From Rhodobacter sp. (GTDB lineage: Bacteria; Pseudomonadota; Alphaproteobacteria; Rhodobacterales; Rhodobacteraceae), in NCBI GenBank assembly GCA_022824145.1, contig JAJEAY010000145.1, forward strand, positions 1-58,188: DNA of 58,188 nucleotides. The letters are read 5' to 3'. Each line of letters starts with the position of its first letter. Position 1 is the first letter of the stretch. A program made the position numbers and the translations under genes. The notes beneath the pieces were generated by a model that was not told the DNA's origin, did no database searches, and worked only from the letters and a program-made list of their open reading frames with translations. Positions 28,336 through 37,032 of the stretch are shown piece after piece.

Positions 28336-29448
28336 AAAGGCATCCTCCCATCGCAACGCACGGTTGATCGCCAGGAGCCAAGACGCTTTTGCGGCAATCA
28401 CCGTTTATCGTTAAACAATGGATTCACGGTAGCAGGTGAGATCGAAAGCAGCAATCGAGTTTTTTGAATCGTTCGGTGACTCCCGAGAACGTTGCCTTCG
28501 GATGTTCAGCGAAAGTTACAGGACGCAATGAGTGTTCTGGTTGTTCCACTCAGGTACGGCTTCCGGCCGGACGGCTACGGCCAGCCTGAGAGCAAGTCCG
28601 TGGATTAGAGCTCATTCGATTCGGCACTGCACTGTGCCCGCCAGTATGAGATGTCGAACATCCCAACCAGTGCCCTCATCCGGTCCGAAAATGGCGACTT
28701 CGCCTTTGGTTCGCATGCGCCGTTGTGAGTAGAGGCCAACGGTGAATCCGCGCATATTCGGTCAGGAAATGCACTCAATGACGTGCCCGACACGCACTTG
28801 CGAAGTAGAAGCCATGCGCGGCAATCGTCATCGCGCTGGACCACACTCTCGTGCCCGAATGAAGCGCCTCGATCCTGGTAAACATGTTTGCGCACGTCCG
28901 CACTTTGGCCGCTGGAACGCAGAACCGCAGCTTCTCTGTCGCATCCGCGACACTTCAGGATACGCCCAGTGTGCACTCAATTCCTCGAGCAAGTCCCATC
29001 TGAGCACATAGAAGTGCTGCCAATAAACTCAAGAGTTTGAATGGCGGCTCCGTATCTGAACGTGCGTACCTAGCGGTGGGCCGAACTAGGGATCCATGGT
29101 ACAAGGTGGAAATTTCAATCCGCTTTAGCCGGTAGACTGATGTAAACACACGGGCGATGATAGACCAGAACGGCACAGTGAAAACGGATCCGTTCAGGAT
29201 CAGGCGGGAAGCGTGAATGGTGCTCGCCAAGACTGTGGACTTGGTCATCAGCGAAAATTTGGTTAATCGAAGGGTAGCGTATGGCTATTGCCTCATTATA
29301 CCCCATAACAGGGTAGGAGGCTATCCGAACCAATCCAGCGACAGGTTCAGTCGGAAGCGAAGAATGCGAAACGGCACAAGAACAGGAACTACGACGAAAA
29401 CACCATCGTATCGCGGGCGGATGCCTCCTTTTCCGGGAGTTTGCTTGT
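28336..29448. other. Long region without recognisable gene
   Basis: About 1.1 kb between the molybdenum hydroxylase operon and the methyltransferase gene. The right-hand side of this block includes the hydroxylase promoter. Open frames of 60-120 codons exist (for example 28605-28976, leftward), but none resembles a known family and they conflict with one another. It may be the eroded remains of the island that carries the restriction-modification pair. Confidence 0.45.
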
Positions 29449-30132
29449 ATGACGTTCAAGACACCTGAACAGATCGCTGAAACCAGTTTCGATTACGAAT
29501 CGGAGTCGACTCCCCAGGTAGCGGAACAGATGCAGTACCAACCCATCAGCAGTGTATGGGAGGGTAGCGATGGCGAACTTCTGGAGGTGATGTTTAAATT
29601 CTATCCGTCCATTCCGCCGGAACCGATTCTGGACGCAACCTATAACCGGGGGCGTTTTTGGAAGGGATCGGATCGAAACGAAATATCGATGGACATCGAT
29701 CCGAAGTTCAAGACAATGATAGTCGGAGACAACCGCAGGATGGAAGGCGTACCCGATTCGGCGTTCGGGGCTGTCGTGTACGACCCGCCGCATGTCGGCC
29801 CTCAGGGGCGCGACAAGAGCCGGAAAAAGTTCGACGAGGATTTCGGAGCGACCGTTGAATGCGGAAAGGAACAGAACTGGACACTGAGCTACCTTTATCC
29901 GCCGTTCCTTGAGCAGGCCAAGCGGGTTCTGAAACCGCGCGGACTGTTATTCGCGAAGATCACCGACATGGTGAATTGCCATCGCTCGCGGTGGCCGCAC
30001 TGCGACTTCATGCGGATGGCCGATGAGGCTGGGTTCACTGTGTGCGACCTGATCGTCAAAATGCGCACCGGGCCAATGACTTCCGACAAGTGGAAGACAG
30101 CGCACCATGCTCGCAAGCGGCATTGCTTTTAG
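29449..30132 (+). CDS. Putative N4/N6 amino-DNA-methyltransferase, probably C-terminally truncated
   Basis: A 227-residue protein. ILDATYNRGRFWKG (60-73) looks like the S-adenosylmethionine-binding motif I, and VVYDPPHVG (109-117) is a DPPY-class motif IV of exocyclic amino methyltransferases. AKRVLKPRGLLFAKI is the usual motif after it. The frame stops with TAG at 30130-30132 after RKRHCF; reading on gives IVCRNGRSCER and a TAG at 30166-30168, three bases before the nuclease start. A Trp codon (TGG) at this place would give HCFWIVCRN, like the end of many methyltransferases, so the first TAG is probably a nonsense mutation. ATG at 29449 after GGGAG. Confidence 0.75.
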   Translation: MTFKTPEQIAETSFDYESESTPQVAEQMQYQPISSVWEGSDGELLEVMFKFYPSIPPEPILDATYNRGRFWKGSDRNEISMDIDPKFKTMIVGDNRRMEGVPDSAFGAVVYDPPHVGPQGRDKSRKKFDEDFGATVECGKEQNWTLSYLYPPFLEQAKRVLKPRGLLFAKITDMVNCHRSRWPHCDFMRMADEAGFTVCDLIVKMRTGPMTSDKWKTAHHARKRHCF

Positions 30133-30171
30133 ATTGTCTGTCGCAACGGCCGCAGCTGCGAAAGATAGGCC

Positions 30172-30755
30172 ATGCGCGAATATGACCCGCTCAGTGTTGA
30201 CGAGCTCGGGCGCAGCGCAGCTCGCGCATTGATGGACTATCCGCCCGACAAACTGCCGCCGACTGACGCATTTACCGGTGCCGGAGTCTACACACTTAAT
30301 TATATGGGAAAGTTTCCGGCCTATCAGGATCTGGGTGCCGAATGGCCGATATATGTCGGAAAAGCGGATCCTCCCGGACGAAGGCAAGGACGGACGGCGG
30401 TATCACGGCCATCCTCAGCACTATATAGTCGACTCATTATAGTCGACTCATTCATCATGCACGGTCCATAAATGCTGTGAAGAACCTGGATCCGCTGGAC
30501 TTTCGCTGTCGCTGGCTAGTGCTCGACCCCGTCTGGATCGGACTGACCGAGCAGGTTCTGATCTCAGAATACCGACCGCTATGGAATGTTGTAGTTGACG
30601 GGTTCGGCAACAACGATCCTGGCAAAGGACGCATGAACCAACGCCGATCACAATGGGATACATTGCATCCAGGTCGTGACTGGGCATTCCATCTCCAGGA
30701 CCGGGGCGAAACGGATGCGGACATTCGCCGATTGATCGCCAACGACAGACGGTAG
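30172..30755 (+). pseudogene. Eco29kI-like GIY-YIG restriction endonuclease, frameshifted
   Basis: The first part reads MREYDPLSVDELGRSAARAL with the GIY-YIG elements GVYTLN (38-43) and PIYVGKA (59-65). After LYSRLI the frame is lost and stops at about 30471. The continuation is in another frame: NLDPLDFRCRWLVLD, LTEQVLISEYRPLWN with the catalytic Glu, VDGFGNNDPGKGR and WDTLHPGR, all typical of the Eco29kI family. Deleting one copy of a 14-bp tandem duplication (30424-30451) restores one frame of 189 residues that reads LYSRLIHHARSINAVKNLDP across the junction. The gene is therefore inactive as read. It follows the methyltransferase directly. Confidence 0.88.
30424..30451 (+). repeat. Exact 14-bp tandem duplication inside the nuclease gene
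   Basis: TATAGTCGACTCAT occurs twice in direct succession (30424-30437 and 30438-30451). Fourteen is not a multiple of three, so the duplication shifts the frame. Removing one copy rejoins both halves of the nuclease. Confidence 0.95.
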
Positions 30756-31330
30756 CGGTCGGATCGATCTTCACACCTCAATTTGGAGTACCTACGGCTG
30801 TGAGACCCTAACCTGATCCTTTACTGAGGTCCGGTTCAGTGAATTCGGTCAGTTGATGGAATGGCGCGTTCGCACGGAGTCACCAAAGGCGCTGCGCGGA
30901 TGTATCGAAGTCACCTCACGAATTGCATTGAGGCGCCTCCTCGGAATTCTATGACCACGCGATGGCCTTGGGCAGCATATTGATCGTCTATGTAAGCTGT
31001 ATCGGTTTCGCTGAAATTCGTGAAAGTGTCCTTGATCGGGAAATTCCAAAACACAGAGCCACCTGATGACATTCGCCGAATTTGACGCCGAGGTAAAATT
31101 CGCGAATTACACAATATATTGTAACCATATGTGGATATCAACGTATATATAGGATGTTGCCAAAATACTACAATCGGCAAAGAGCGCAAAGCGCAAAAAT
31201 ATGCGACCGAAAATGACGTGAACAAAGATTGAACGGTCATATGGATTCGAATCGCGGAGTCCGGGGCACTCTCCGTTTCGCAATGAGCAGGAATGCACCT
31301 CGGATGACGGCAATCAGAGGAGAAAATTCG
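30756..31330. other. AT-rich intergenic region with palindromes
   Basis: No gene recognised. The 31100-31150 part is markedly AT-rich and contains the perfect 12-bp palindrome ACAATATATTGT (31111-31122), with TTGTAA (31119-31124) and TATATA (31144-31149) downstream, a promoter-like pair with a long 19-base spacer. It could drive the two small genes that follow, under control of a repressor bound to the palindrome (inference). Confidence 0.4.
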
Positions 31331-31738
31331 ATGACTGCGGAAAAAACCAGCACGGCCCAGATCGATTGGGATGCGTTTCGGGCATGGGAAGCGGAGCAGC
31401 GCCGCAAGAAAGAGGACCGCGTCCGTGACGCGCGGGCTGAACTTCTTGTTCTTCTCCGGAACGCTAATGTTACCGGAGTTGAGGCCCATTATGACGGATA
31501 CGGCGACAGCGGGAATGTCTCCGAAGTCTCTGCGACTCCCGGAGGCACCTCAATCAGCGAAGTCGACGAACGCCTTAGGGACTTTGTCTGGGACATCGCG
31601 TCCATGCTGCATCCGGGATTCGAGATCGACGATGGTGGAGAGGGCACCCTCACCTGGGATGTGACCAAAGACCGGATCGACCTGGATCACGCTGACTTCC
31701 TGATGGAGCGCATCCCTGAACTTCACGAGGACATCTGA
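31331..31738 (+). CDS. Small protein of unknown function (DUF6878-like)
   Basis: A 135-residue acidic protein. DWDAFRAWEAEQRRKKEDRV is a charged helix; then NVTGVEAHYDGYGDSGNVSEV and GEGTLTWDVTKDRIDLDHADF. These blocks match my memory of the DUF6878 family, which I cannot verify here. The ATG at 31331 has GAGGAG upstream. It is followed after one base by the next gene, so the two form an operon. Such pairs are found on plasmids and integrated elements. Confidence 0.75.
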   Translation: MTAEKTSTAQIDWDAFRAWEAEQRRKKEDRVRDARAELLVLLRNANVTGVEAHYDGYGDSGNVSEVSATPGGTSISEVDERLRDFVWDIASMLHPGFEIDDGGEGTLTWDVTKDRIDLDHADFLMERIPELHEDI

Positions 31739-31739
31739 A

Positions 31740-32213
31740 ATGGCCCATCCGGTCCATCACGCGGAGAGTTCCGCAAGAAAATTCGGCGGAAATCCCCAGG
31801 ATTACCAATCGATTCATGACTGGTTTGACGCATCGAAAGCTCACGAGGCGCTCCCTTCACACCGAGCGCTTCGGCACCACAGTCTCGGAATATTCGAAGC
31901 ACAGTCGGTTTTCGGACATGAGATCGTCAATTCCGAAGGTCGCCGCATACCTGTTCGGTTCATAGGCGAACAGCATGTCCGCGAGGACTGCCGCAGGATT
32001 CCGTCGGTGTCGGACTGGCTTCGCGGTCTGCCGTTAGAGCCGTGGATGGTAAACGGAGTGATTCTTCCCGACCTTGAGAAGGTAGGCCCGGATCCCCGCC
32101 ACGACTGGCAGGTGGCTGTGGCATCCGGACAGACCGATCTTGGATTCAAGGACTGGATCGAAGAGAAAGAGCTACGGCTTCAAGCCCAAGCGGCGCGAAA
32201 GCTAGCTGCGTGA
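31740..32213 (+). CDS. Small protein of unknown function (DUF6915-like)
   Basis: A 157-residue protein: MAHPVHHAESSARKFGGNPQ, DWFDASKAHEALPSHRALRHHSLG, EIVNSEGRRIPVRFIGEQHVREDC. The cluster of His residues (RALRHHS, EQHVRED) suggests a metal site. It resembles DUF6915 as I recall it. No enzyme activity is known. Start ATG one base after the stop of the preceding gene. Confidence 0.78.
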   Translation: MAHPVHHAESSARKFGGNPQDYQSIHDWFDASKAHEALPSHRALRHHSLGIFEAQSVFGHEIVNSEGRRIPVRFIGEQHVREDCRRIPSVSDWLRGLPLEPWMVNGVILPDLEKVGPDPRHDWQVAVASGQTDLGFKDWIEEKELRLQAQAARKLAA

Positions 32214-32290
32214 AGGAGCGCGGTTTTCTGGTCAATTGCCATATTGGCCGCCCGGTTCCACTAGGAAACGCAATACCAGATGCAGTTGAG

Positions 32291-32344
32291 TCATGCGTTT
32301 TTGTACGCATGATGTAGCAAATCGGCCAGGAAACGGCGTTTCCT
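32291..32344. terminator. Two stem-loops between converging genes
   Basis: TCATGCGT (32291-32298) pairs perfectly with ACGCATGA (32305-32312) over a 6-base loop, and AGGAAAC (32328-32334) pairs with GTTTCCT (32338-32344) over 3 bases. They lie between the convergent DUF6915-like and smr genes. Neither has a long T-run, so termination is plausible but unproven. Confidence 0.5.
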
Positions 32345-32385
32345 AAAGGAAGCGCAGCCAAATCGCCGCGCTTCATTCGTCGCGG

Positions 32386-32994
32386 CTATGTCCGGCGTCG
32401 CAGGTAAACGTAGTATGCACCCGATCCACCATGTCTGGGATGTGCCTCAGATATGTCCAATACCAGCTGAGACAGCGGCGGAGAAACAAGCCAGCGTGGC
32501 ACCTGACGTTTCAGAACACCTTCACGCGCCGGAGCTAGCCCATCACCGGTGCTGTTCCTGCCCTTGCCGGTGATCACCAGGACCAGTCGGAGCCCAGCGG
32601 CATTAGCCTTCAATATGAAGCGATTTAGTTCCGGAAGCGCCTCCGCGGCCGTCATGCCATGAAGGTCGATCCGTGCCTCAGGCACAATCTTCCCCCGCTT
32701 GAGCCTGTCATGCGTCCGCTTGTCCATCCGCAGAGGGCGGCTTTGCAGATACTGCGATACGCTGGGAGCAAGGTCATATGACGGGCTGCCGCTCCCGCCT
32801 TTCTCGCCAATCCGAAACTCCTGGATAGGGCTGCGGACAGGCTTTGCCGAAACGTTCCGCTCCGGTTCGGGACGGGAGTTCGTCGTTGACGTCGGTTCCG
32901 GCCGGTCAGGGTGGAGCGACGTGGTCCGCCGTGTTACCTTTTTCCAAAGACTCGCTTCTTCCGGAGTCAGCAGACGTGGACCTTTGCGCCGCAT
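32386..32994 (-). CDS. Smr/MutS2-type domain protein
   Basis: A 202-residue protein with a disordered, charged first half (residues 1-85) and a C-terminal Smr domain: ARIDLHGMTAAEALPELNRFIL with the LDLHG signature, then VLVITGKGRNSTGDG and HGGSGAYYVYLRR. Smr domains nick or bind RNA or DNA; this stand-alone form is common in alphaproteobacteria next to timA (Tim44-like) and mltA. Here mltA is absent. ATG at 32994. Confidence 0.92.
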   Translation of the reverse strand: MRRKGPRLLTPEEASLWKKVTRRTTSLHPDRPEPTSTTNSRPEPERNVSAKPVRSPIQEFRIGEKGGSGSPSYDLAPSVSQYLQSRPLRMDKRTHDRLKRGKIVPEARIDLHGMTAAEALPELNRFILKANAAGLRLVLVITGKGRNSTGDGLAPAREGVLKRQVPRWLVSPPLSQLVLDISEAHPRHGGSGAYYVYLRRRT

Positions 32995-33110
32995 TCCAGT
33001 CTAACATGCTACTGACGGCCGGGTTCGCGCCGGTGAGCTCTGTCGGAACGCGCTGCCGCGCTTGCGTGAAAGTCGCAGTCCAACCGGGAACCTGCCGATT
33101 GTGTACGAAG

Positions 33111-33773
33111 TCATTCGCCTGTCGCGACTAGCTTCCAGTTGGGATCCTTCGCGCCCATGCAACGCATAAAGGTCCAAGTGTCTTTCTGCCGCCTGATCTC
33201 GTTTGGGTTGCCTTCAACGATTTCTCCGGCCGAGTTCCGAACCGCACTGGTCAGTTCGCCAATAAACCGTATCGTGATTTCAGCTTCCTTGGTTCCCCCG
33301 TCATATGTCGCCTCCAACAGCGACATTTCACGGACTCCGACAAATTTTGCGTCAATCGAAAGGCCTTGGTCCTCGCGTTCACCGACCACATCGATGAATG
33401 TCTGGTAAACTTCATCCCCAAGAAACGGTGCGATGCTGTCAATGTCTCCCCGCTCGAATGACATCAGAATCATCTCATATGCGCCCTTCGCACCCTCAAG
33501 GAATTCACCGACAGAAAATTCCGGCTCGTTGAATTTCATCGCTGTCAATGCCTGCGCCGCATCAGAGTATTCGCCGACATGGTCCGTTATGTCGTCATCA
33601 GCGCCATCCTCGATCTCAATCACCTCCGGTGCCGCTGGCTGCCTGTCCCGGGAGGTGGCGGAAACCGGTGGTCTTTCATATCCTTCCCGGGTGCCAAGAA
33701 CACTGCGTAGACGCAGAATCAGGAAGACGGCAATTCCGGCAAGAACCAGTAGCTGAACGACGGCGTTACCCAT
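33111..33773 (-). CDS. Tim44/TimA family protein
   Basis: A 220-residue membrane-anchored protein: one N-terminal transmembrane helix (VVQLLVLAGIAVFLILRL, residues 5-22), an acidic linker and the Tim44-like domain (FNEPEFSVGEFLEGAKGAYEMI to KDPNWKLVATGE). The mitochondrial relative helps import; the bacterial protein's role is less clear. It is divergent from fxsA and secB, the usual alphaproteobacterial setting. ATG at 33773. Confidence 0.93.
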   Translation of the reverse strand: MGNAVVQLLVLAGIAVFLILRLRSVLGTREGYERPPVSATSRDRQPAAPEVIEIEDGADDDITDHVGEYSDAAQALTAMKFNEPEFSVGEFLEGAKGAYEMILMSFERGDIDSIAPFLGDEVYQTFIDVVGEREDQGLSIDAKFVGVREMSLLEATYDGGTKEAEITIRFIGELTSAVRNSAGEIVEGNPNEIRRQKDTWTFMRCMGAKDPNWKLVATGE

Positions 33774-33878
33774 GCGGATCCCTTTCCCGGTCAGGTGGCA
33801 TTCTGCGAGTGTCGCACATATTTAGGCATTACCAAAGGACAAGTCCACCGCAAGCCGTACGTCATCAATGAGGTTAAC

Positions 33879-34361
33879 ATGTGGCTGTTCGCGATTTTTG
33901 CCGGAATCCCGTTAATTGAGATTGCGTTGTTCATTCTCATCGGCGGAGCCATTGGGCTTTGGCCAACACTTGGAACCGTGATTCTCACCGCCGCGGCTGG
34001 AACGTGGCTCGTTCGCGCACAGGGACTGGCCGCCCTGCAACAGCTACGGGACTCGCTTTCCGAATTCCGTGATCCGTCGGAGCCCCTGGCACATGGCGCT
34101 ATGGTTCTGGTTGCCGGCATCCTGCTTCTGACGCCAGGATTTTTCACCGACGGGATCGGTTTCGCTTTGCTGGTCCCTCCTGTGAGGGCGGCCGTCTTCC
34201 GCTATCTCGGCCAGCGCATTCGAGCAGAGCTTCACTACAGAAATACCAGTTCCGAACGCCATCAGAGGGATCCTGCTGCCGATGATGTCATCGATGCGGA
34301 ATTCACCGATCTGCCACCGTCGGATAGCAAGCCAAATGGGCCAGGACAGCCTGTACATTGA
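33879..34361 (+). CDS. fxsA: FxsA family membrane protein
   Basis: A 160-residue membrane protein. MWLFAIFAGIPLIEIALFILIG and the following helices up to residue 90, including LLLTPGFFTDGIGFALLVPP, are the FxsA signature. The cytoplasmic tail is polar. In E. coli FxsA relieves exclusion of phage T7 by the F plasmid; its normal job is unknown. ATG at 33879 after GAGG. secB follows in the same direction. Confidence 0.92.
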   Translation: MWLFAIFAGIPLIEIALFILIGGAIGLWPTLGTVILTAAAGTWLVRAQGLAALQQLRDSLSEFRDPSEPLAHGAMVLVAGILLLTPGFFTDGIGFALLVPPVRAAVFRYLGQRIRAELHYRNTSSERHQRDPAADDVIDAEFTDLPPSDSKPNGPGQPVH

Positions 34362-34417
34362 GTGCCGCCTGACCGTCTGATAGGGAAGCGGCGCAGCTAT
34401 AAACAGGGAAATTCAGG

Positions 34418-34915
34418 ATGGTGAAGAACGGAAGCGACAGATCTGAAACACCAAACGGATCCGACAAGTCAGCTAACATCCAGATTCTGGGACAATACAT
34501 CAGGGATTTCTCGTTCGAGAACATTATGGCCCAGAAAGGAATTTCTGGCGAGGTCACTCCTGATATCTCGGTTCAGGTCTCGCTTGACGCAAAGAAACGT
34601 CCAAGCGGTCCTCAGTTTGACGTGATCTGCAAATACTCGATTTCGTCAAAAAACAAAGCCAGTAATGAAACGATGTTTCTCCTCGAACTGGAATATGGAG
34701 GGTTTTTCCAGATCGAGAACCTGCCGGAACAGCAGCTGCGGCCGTTCCTTTTGGTCGAATGCCCAAGATTGCTGTTTCCTTTTGTTCGACGAATCGTAGC
34801 CGACATCACACGAGAAGGCGGTTTTCCGCCACTTAGCCTGGAACTCATTGATTTCGCCGCGTTATATCGCCAAGCAGCAACAAGAAAAGGCGAAGAGGCG
34901 ACTCCGGCCGCTTAA
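34418..34915 (+). CDS. secB: Protein-export chaperone SecB
   Basis: A 165-residue cytoplasmic chaperone that holds preproteins unfolded for SecA. Typical blocks are ANIQILGQYIRDFSFENIMA, FLLELEYGGFFQIENLPEQQ and LLVECPRLLFPFVRRIVADIT. Its last four bases overlap the end of dnaQ, which converges. ATG at 34418. Confidence 0.96.
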   Translation: MVKNGSDRSETPNGSDKSANIQILGQYIRDFSFENIMAQKGISGEVTPDISVQVSLDAKKRPSGPQFDVICKYSISSKNKASNETMFLLELEYGGFFQIENLPEQQLRPFLLVECPRLLFPFVRRIVADITREGGFPPLSLELIDFAALYRQAATRKGEEATPAA

Positions 34916-35604
34916 GGACTGAATTTCCGCCAAAGAGCTTTCTCGCCCAGACTGTCGACGAAGGCAGCGTGCGCGGCAGCTTCAGCATCGGTGATTCGGG
35001 ACGGAAGTTGCCGTCCCCTTGGCTCAGGGCGCCATTCGTCGCTCGACGACTCCCGCCCTCGTGCCAGACTGGCCGTGAATGCTAAATCAGGCTGCCGTCC
35101 TCCAATCAGTTCCAGATAGACCGCTGCCAGAATCTCGCTGTCCAGAAGCGCCCCGTGCTGGACTCGGGCGGAATTGTCGATTCCAAATCGACGGCAAAGA
35201 GCATCAAGTGAGGCAGGCGAGCCTGGAAATTTCTTTCTTGCGATGTCGAGCGTATCGATTACCAAATCCCGACGCAGCTGTGGTCGACCTGTTCTGTGAA
35301 GCTCGGCGTTGATAAATTTCACGTCGAAAGCCGCGTTGTGAATCACCAGTTTGCTGTCGCTCAGGAACTCAAGGAATCCTTCCGCCAATTCGGCGAATTT
35401 TGGTTTGTTTGAGAGAAACGAGTCGTCCAAGCCATGGATATCAAAAGCTTCCTTGGGCATCGCACGTTCCGGATTGACATATTCATGATATGTGCGGCCA
35501 GTGGGGATATGGTTAATGAGCTCGACCGCGCCGATTTCTACAAGCCTATGGCCAGCCTCCGGTTCCAAGCCAGTCGTTTCTGTGTCGAGAACCACCTCAC
35601 GCAT
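34912..35604 (-). CDS. dnaQ: DNA polymerase III epsilon subunit (proofreading exonuclease)
   Basis: A 230-residue 3'-5' exonuclease. The DEDDh residues are visible: Asp7 and Glu9 in VLDTETTGLEP, Asp in HNAAFDVKF, and His/Asp in QHGALLDSEILA. The C-terminal tail should bind the polymerase alpha subunit. First residues are intact (ATG at 35604). It overlaps coaE by 8 bases and ends against secB. Last gene of the maf-aroE-coaE-dnaQ leftward operon. Confidence 0.96.
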   Translation of the reverse strand: MREVVLDTETTGLEPEAGHRLVEIGAVELINHIPTGRTYHEYVNPERAMPKEAFDIHGLDDSFLSNKPKFAELAEGFLEFLSDSKLVIHNAAFDVKFINAELHRTGRPQLRRDLVIDTLDIARKKFPGSPASLDALCRRFGIDNSARVQHGALLDSEILAAVYLELIGGRQPDLAFTASLARGRESSSDEWRPEPRGRQLPSRITDAEAAAHAAFVDSLGEKALWRKFSP

Positions 35605-36199
35605 TCGCCAGCCTCATCTTTATATCTTCAAGACAGGATCGTACTGCCGCAAGCGCACCTTCAGGAGTCACCGTCTCAATGAGATAATCGGCGCGCTTCC
35701 GCTTTTCAGAATCGGGCATCTGTCGTGCCAGCATAGTTTCAAACTCCGCTTCGGTAACGCCGCTTCGTTCGAGAAAACGCTCGCGCTGGACCCCGGGCGG
35801 CGCCGAAACCACAGCAATGGCATCCACATCGTTCTCGCCGCCGGTCTCGAACAGAAGTGGAATGTCAAGGACAGCCATGTCCCCAATTGCCGCTTGAATG
35901 AACGCCTCGCGGTCAGCGGCAACAAGCGGATGTACGACGCCTTCGATCTTTCCCAAAGCTGCATGATCTTGGGAAATCCAGCACTTCAGGGCTGGCCGGA
36001 AAACCGCATCGTTGATTATGGCACTGGGACATAGCCTTCGAATTGGCTCAACTGCGGCACCGCCCATGGAGTACAGCTTGTGGACGGTTGCATCCGCATC
36101 CCAAACAGGGACTCCTTCGTCAGCAAACATACCCGCAGTCGTTGTCTTTCCCATGGCAATCGAGCCAGTTAGCCCTAACAGGAACGGGCGCTGACTCAT
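35597..36199 (-). CDS. coaE: Dephospho-CoA kinase
   Basis: The final step of CoA synthesis. 200 residues with the P-loop GLTGSIAMGKTT (residues 9-20), PVWDADATVHKLY for substrate binding and VLDIPLLFETG. Overlaps aroE by 4 bases upstream and dnaQ by 8 downstream. ATG at 36199. Confidence 0.96.
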   Translation of the reverse strand: MSQRPFLLGLTGSIAMGKTTTAGMFADEGVPVWDADATVHKLYSMGGAAVEPIRRLCPSAIINDAVFRPALKCWISQDHAALGKIEGVVHPLVAADREAFIQAAIGDMAVLDIPLLFETGGENDVDAIAVVSAPPGVQRERFLERSGVTEAEFETMLARQMPDSEKRKRADYLIETVTPEGALAAVRSCLEDIKMRLANA

Positions 36200-37032
36200 T
36201 GCAACACAATCTGGCGCGTCTCATCATCAATTTCAGGCCGTGTGTTGAACCATCTCTCGAACGCAGGCACGGCTTGATGCAGTAACATTCCGAGTCCGTC
36301 GACAGTTTTGCAGCCAATTCCGGCCGCGTGCCTTAGGAGCGGTGTTTCGAGAGGAGTATAGACAAGATCATTGACAACTGCATCGGATGACAGCGCGTCG
36401 AGGGGAACCGGGAATTCCGGGTTGCTCTCCATTCCAAGTGAGGTCGCGTTTACGACAAGCTTGGCGCCTTTCATCATGCGTCCTGCCTGTACCCATTCAA
36501 ATACGGTCACTCTCGCCCCGAACTCGGATCTCAGCGCCTCGGCGCGTGCCCTGGTGCGATTGCTGATGTAGATCTCCGGAACTCCGACTTCGATCAGCGA
36601 TGCAACAACTGCCCGTGCTGCGCCACCGCTTCCGATCACTGCGGCGTGCCCAGACTTAGGATCCCATTCCGGCGCGTTCTGCCGGAGGTTTTCAACGAAT
36701 CCGTAACCATCGGTATTGTCGGCATGAAGCTTGCCATCATCTCTGAATATGAGAGTATTCGCCGCTCCTATCAGCGCCGCCCGATCCGTTACCAGGTCAG
36801 CCAGCCAAAGAACGGCCTCTTTGTGCGGAATGGTCACGTTCACCCCGACAAAACCGAGCTTTGGCAGCGCTCCGATCGCATCTTCCAGATCAGAGTGCTT
36901 TATGTTCATCGGTACGTACTGACCACGAAGTCCATATTTCCGTAGCCAGTGATTGTGAAGCTGTGGCGACCTGCTGTGCCCGATAGGAAATCCGATCACG
37001 CCAGCGAGTGGAATGCGGTTTTCGTCGCTCAT
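36196..37032 (-). CDS. aroE: Shikimate dehydrogenase
   Basis: NADPH-dependent reduction of 3-dehydroshikimate in aromatic amino acid synthesis. 278 residues with the shikimate-binding GFPIGHSRSPQLHN, NVTIPHKE (catalytic Lys), and the nucleotide motif GSGGAARAVVASL. C-terminal DGLGMLLHQAVPAFERWF is typical. Overlaps maf and coaE by 4 bases each. ATG at 37032. Confidence 0.96.
   Translation of the reverse strand: MSDENRIPLAGVIGFPIGHSRSPQLHNHWLRKYGLRGQYVPMNIKHSDLEDAIGALPKLGFVGVNVTIPHKEAVLWLADLVTDRAALIGAANTLIFRDDGKLHADNTDGYGFVENLRQNAPEWDPKSGHAAVIGSGGAARAVVASLIEVGVPEIYISNRTRARAEALRSEFGARVTVFEWVQAGRMMKGAKLVVNATSLGMESNPEFPVPLDALSSDAVVNDLVYTPLETPLLRHAAGIGCKTVDGLGMLLHQAVPAFERWFNTRPEIDDETRQIVLQ

Noticed and set aside
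28605-28976. Leftward open frame of 123 codons with several Cys
   Set aside because: Conflicts with other frames, no ribosome site, cysteines not arranged in any motif.
31229-31270. GATTCGAATC resembling a tRNA T-loop
   Set aside because: The bases on either side cannot form the 5-bp T-stem, and no anticodon arm or acceptor stem is present in the correct spacing.
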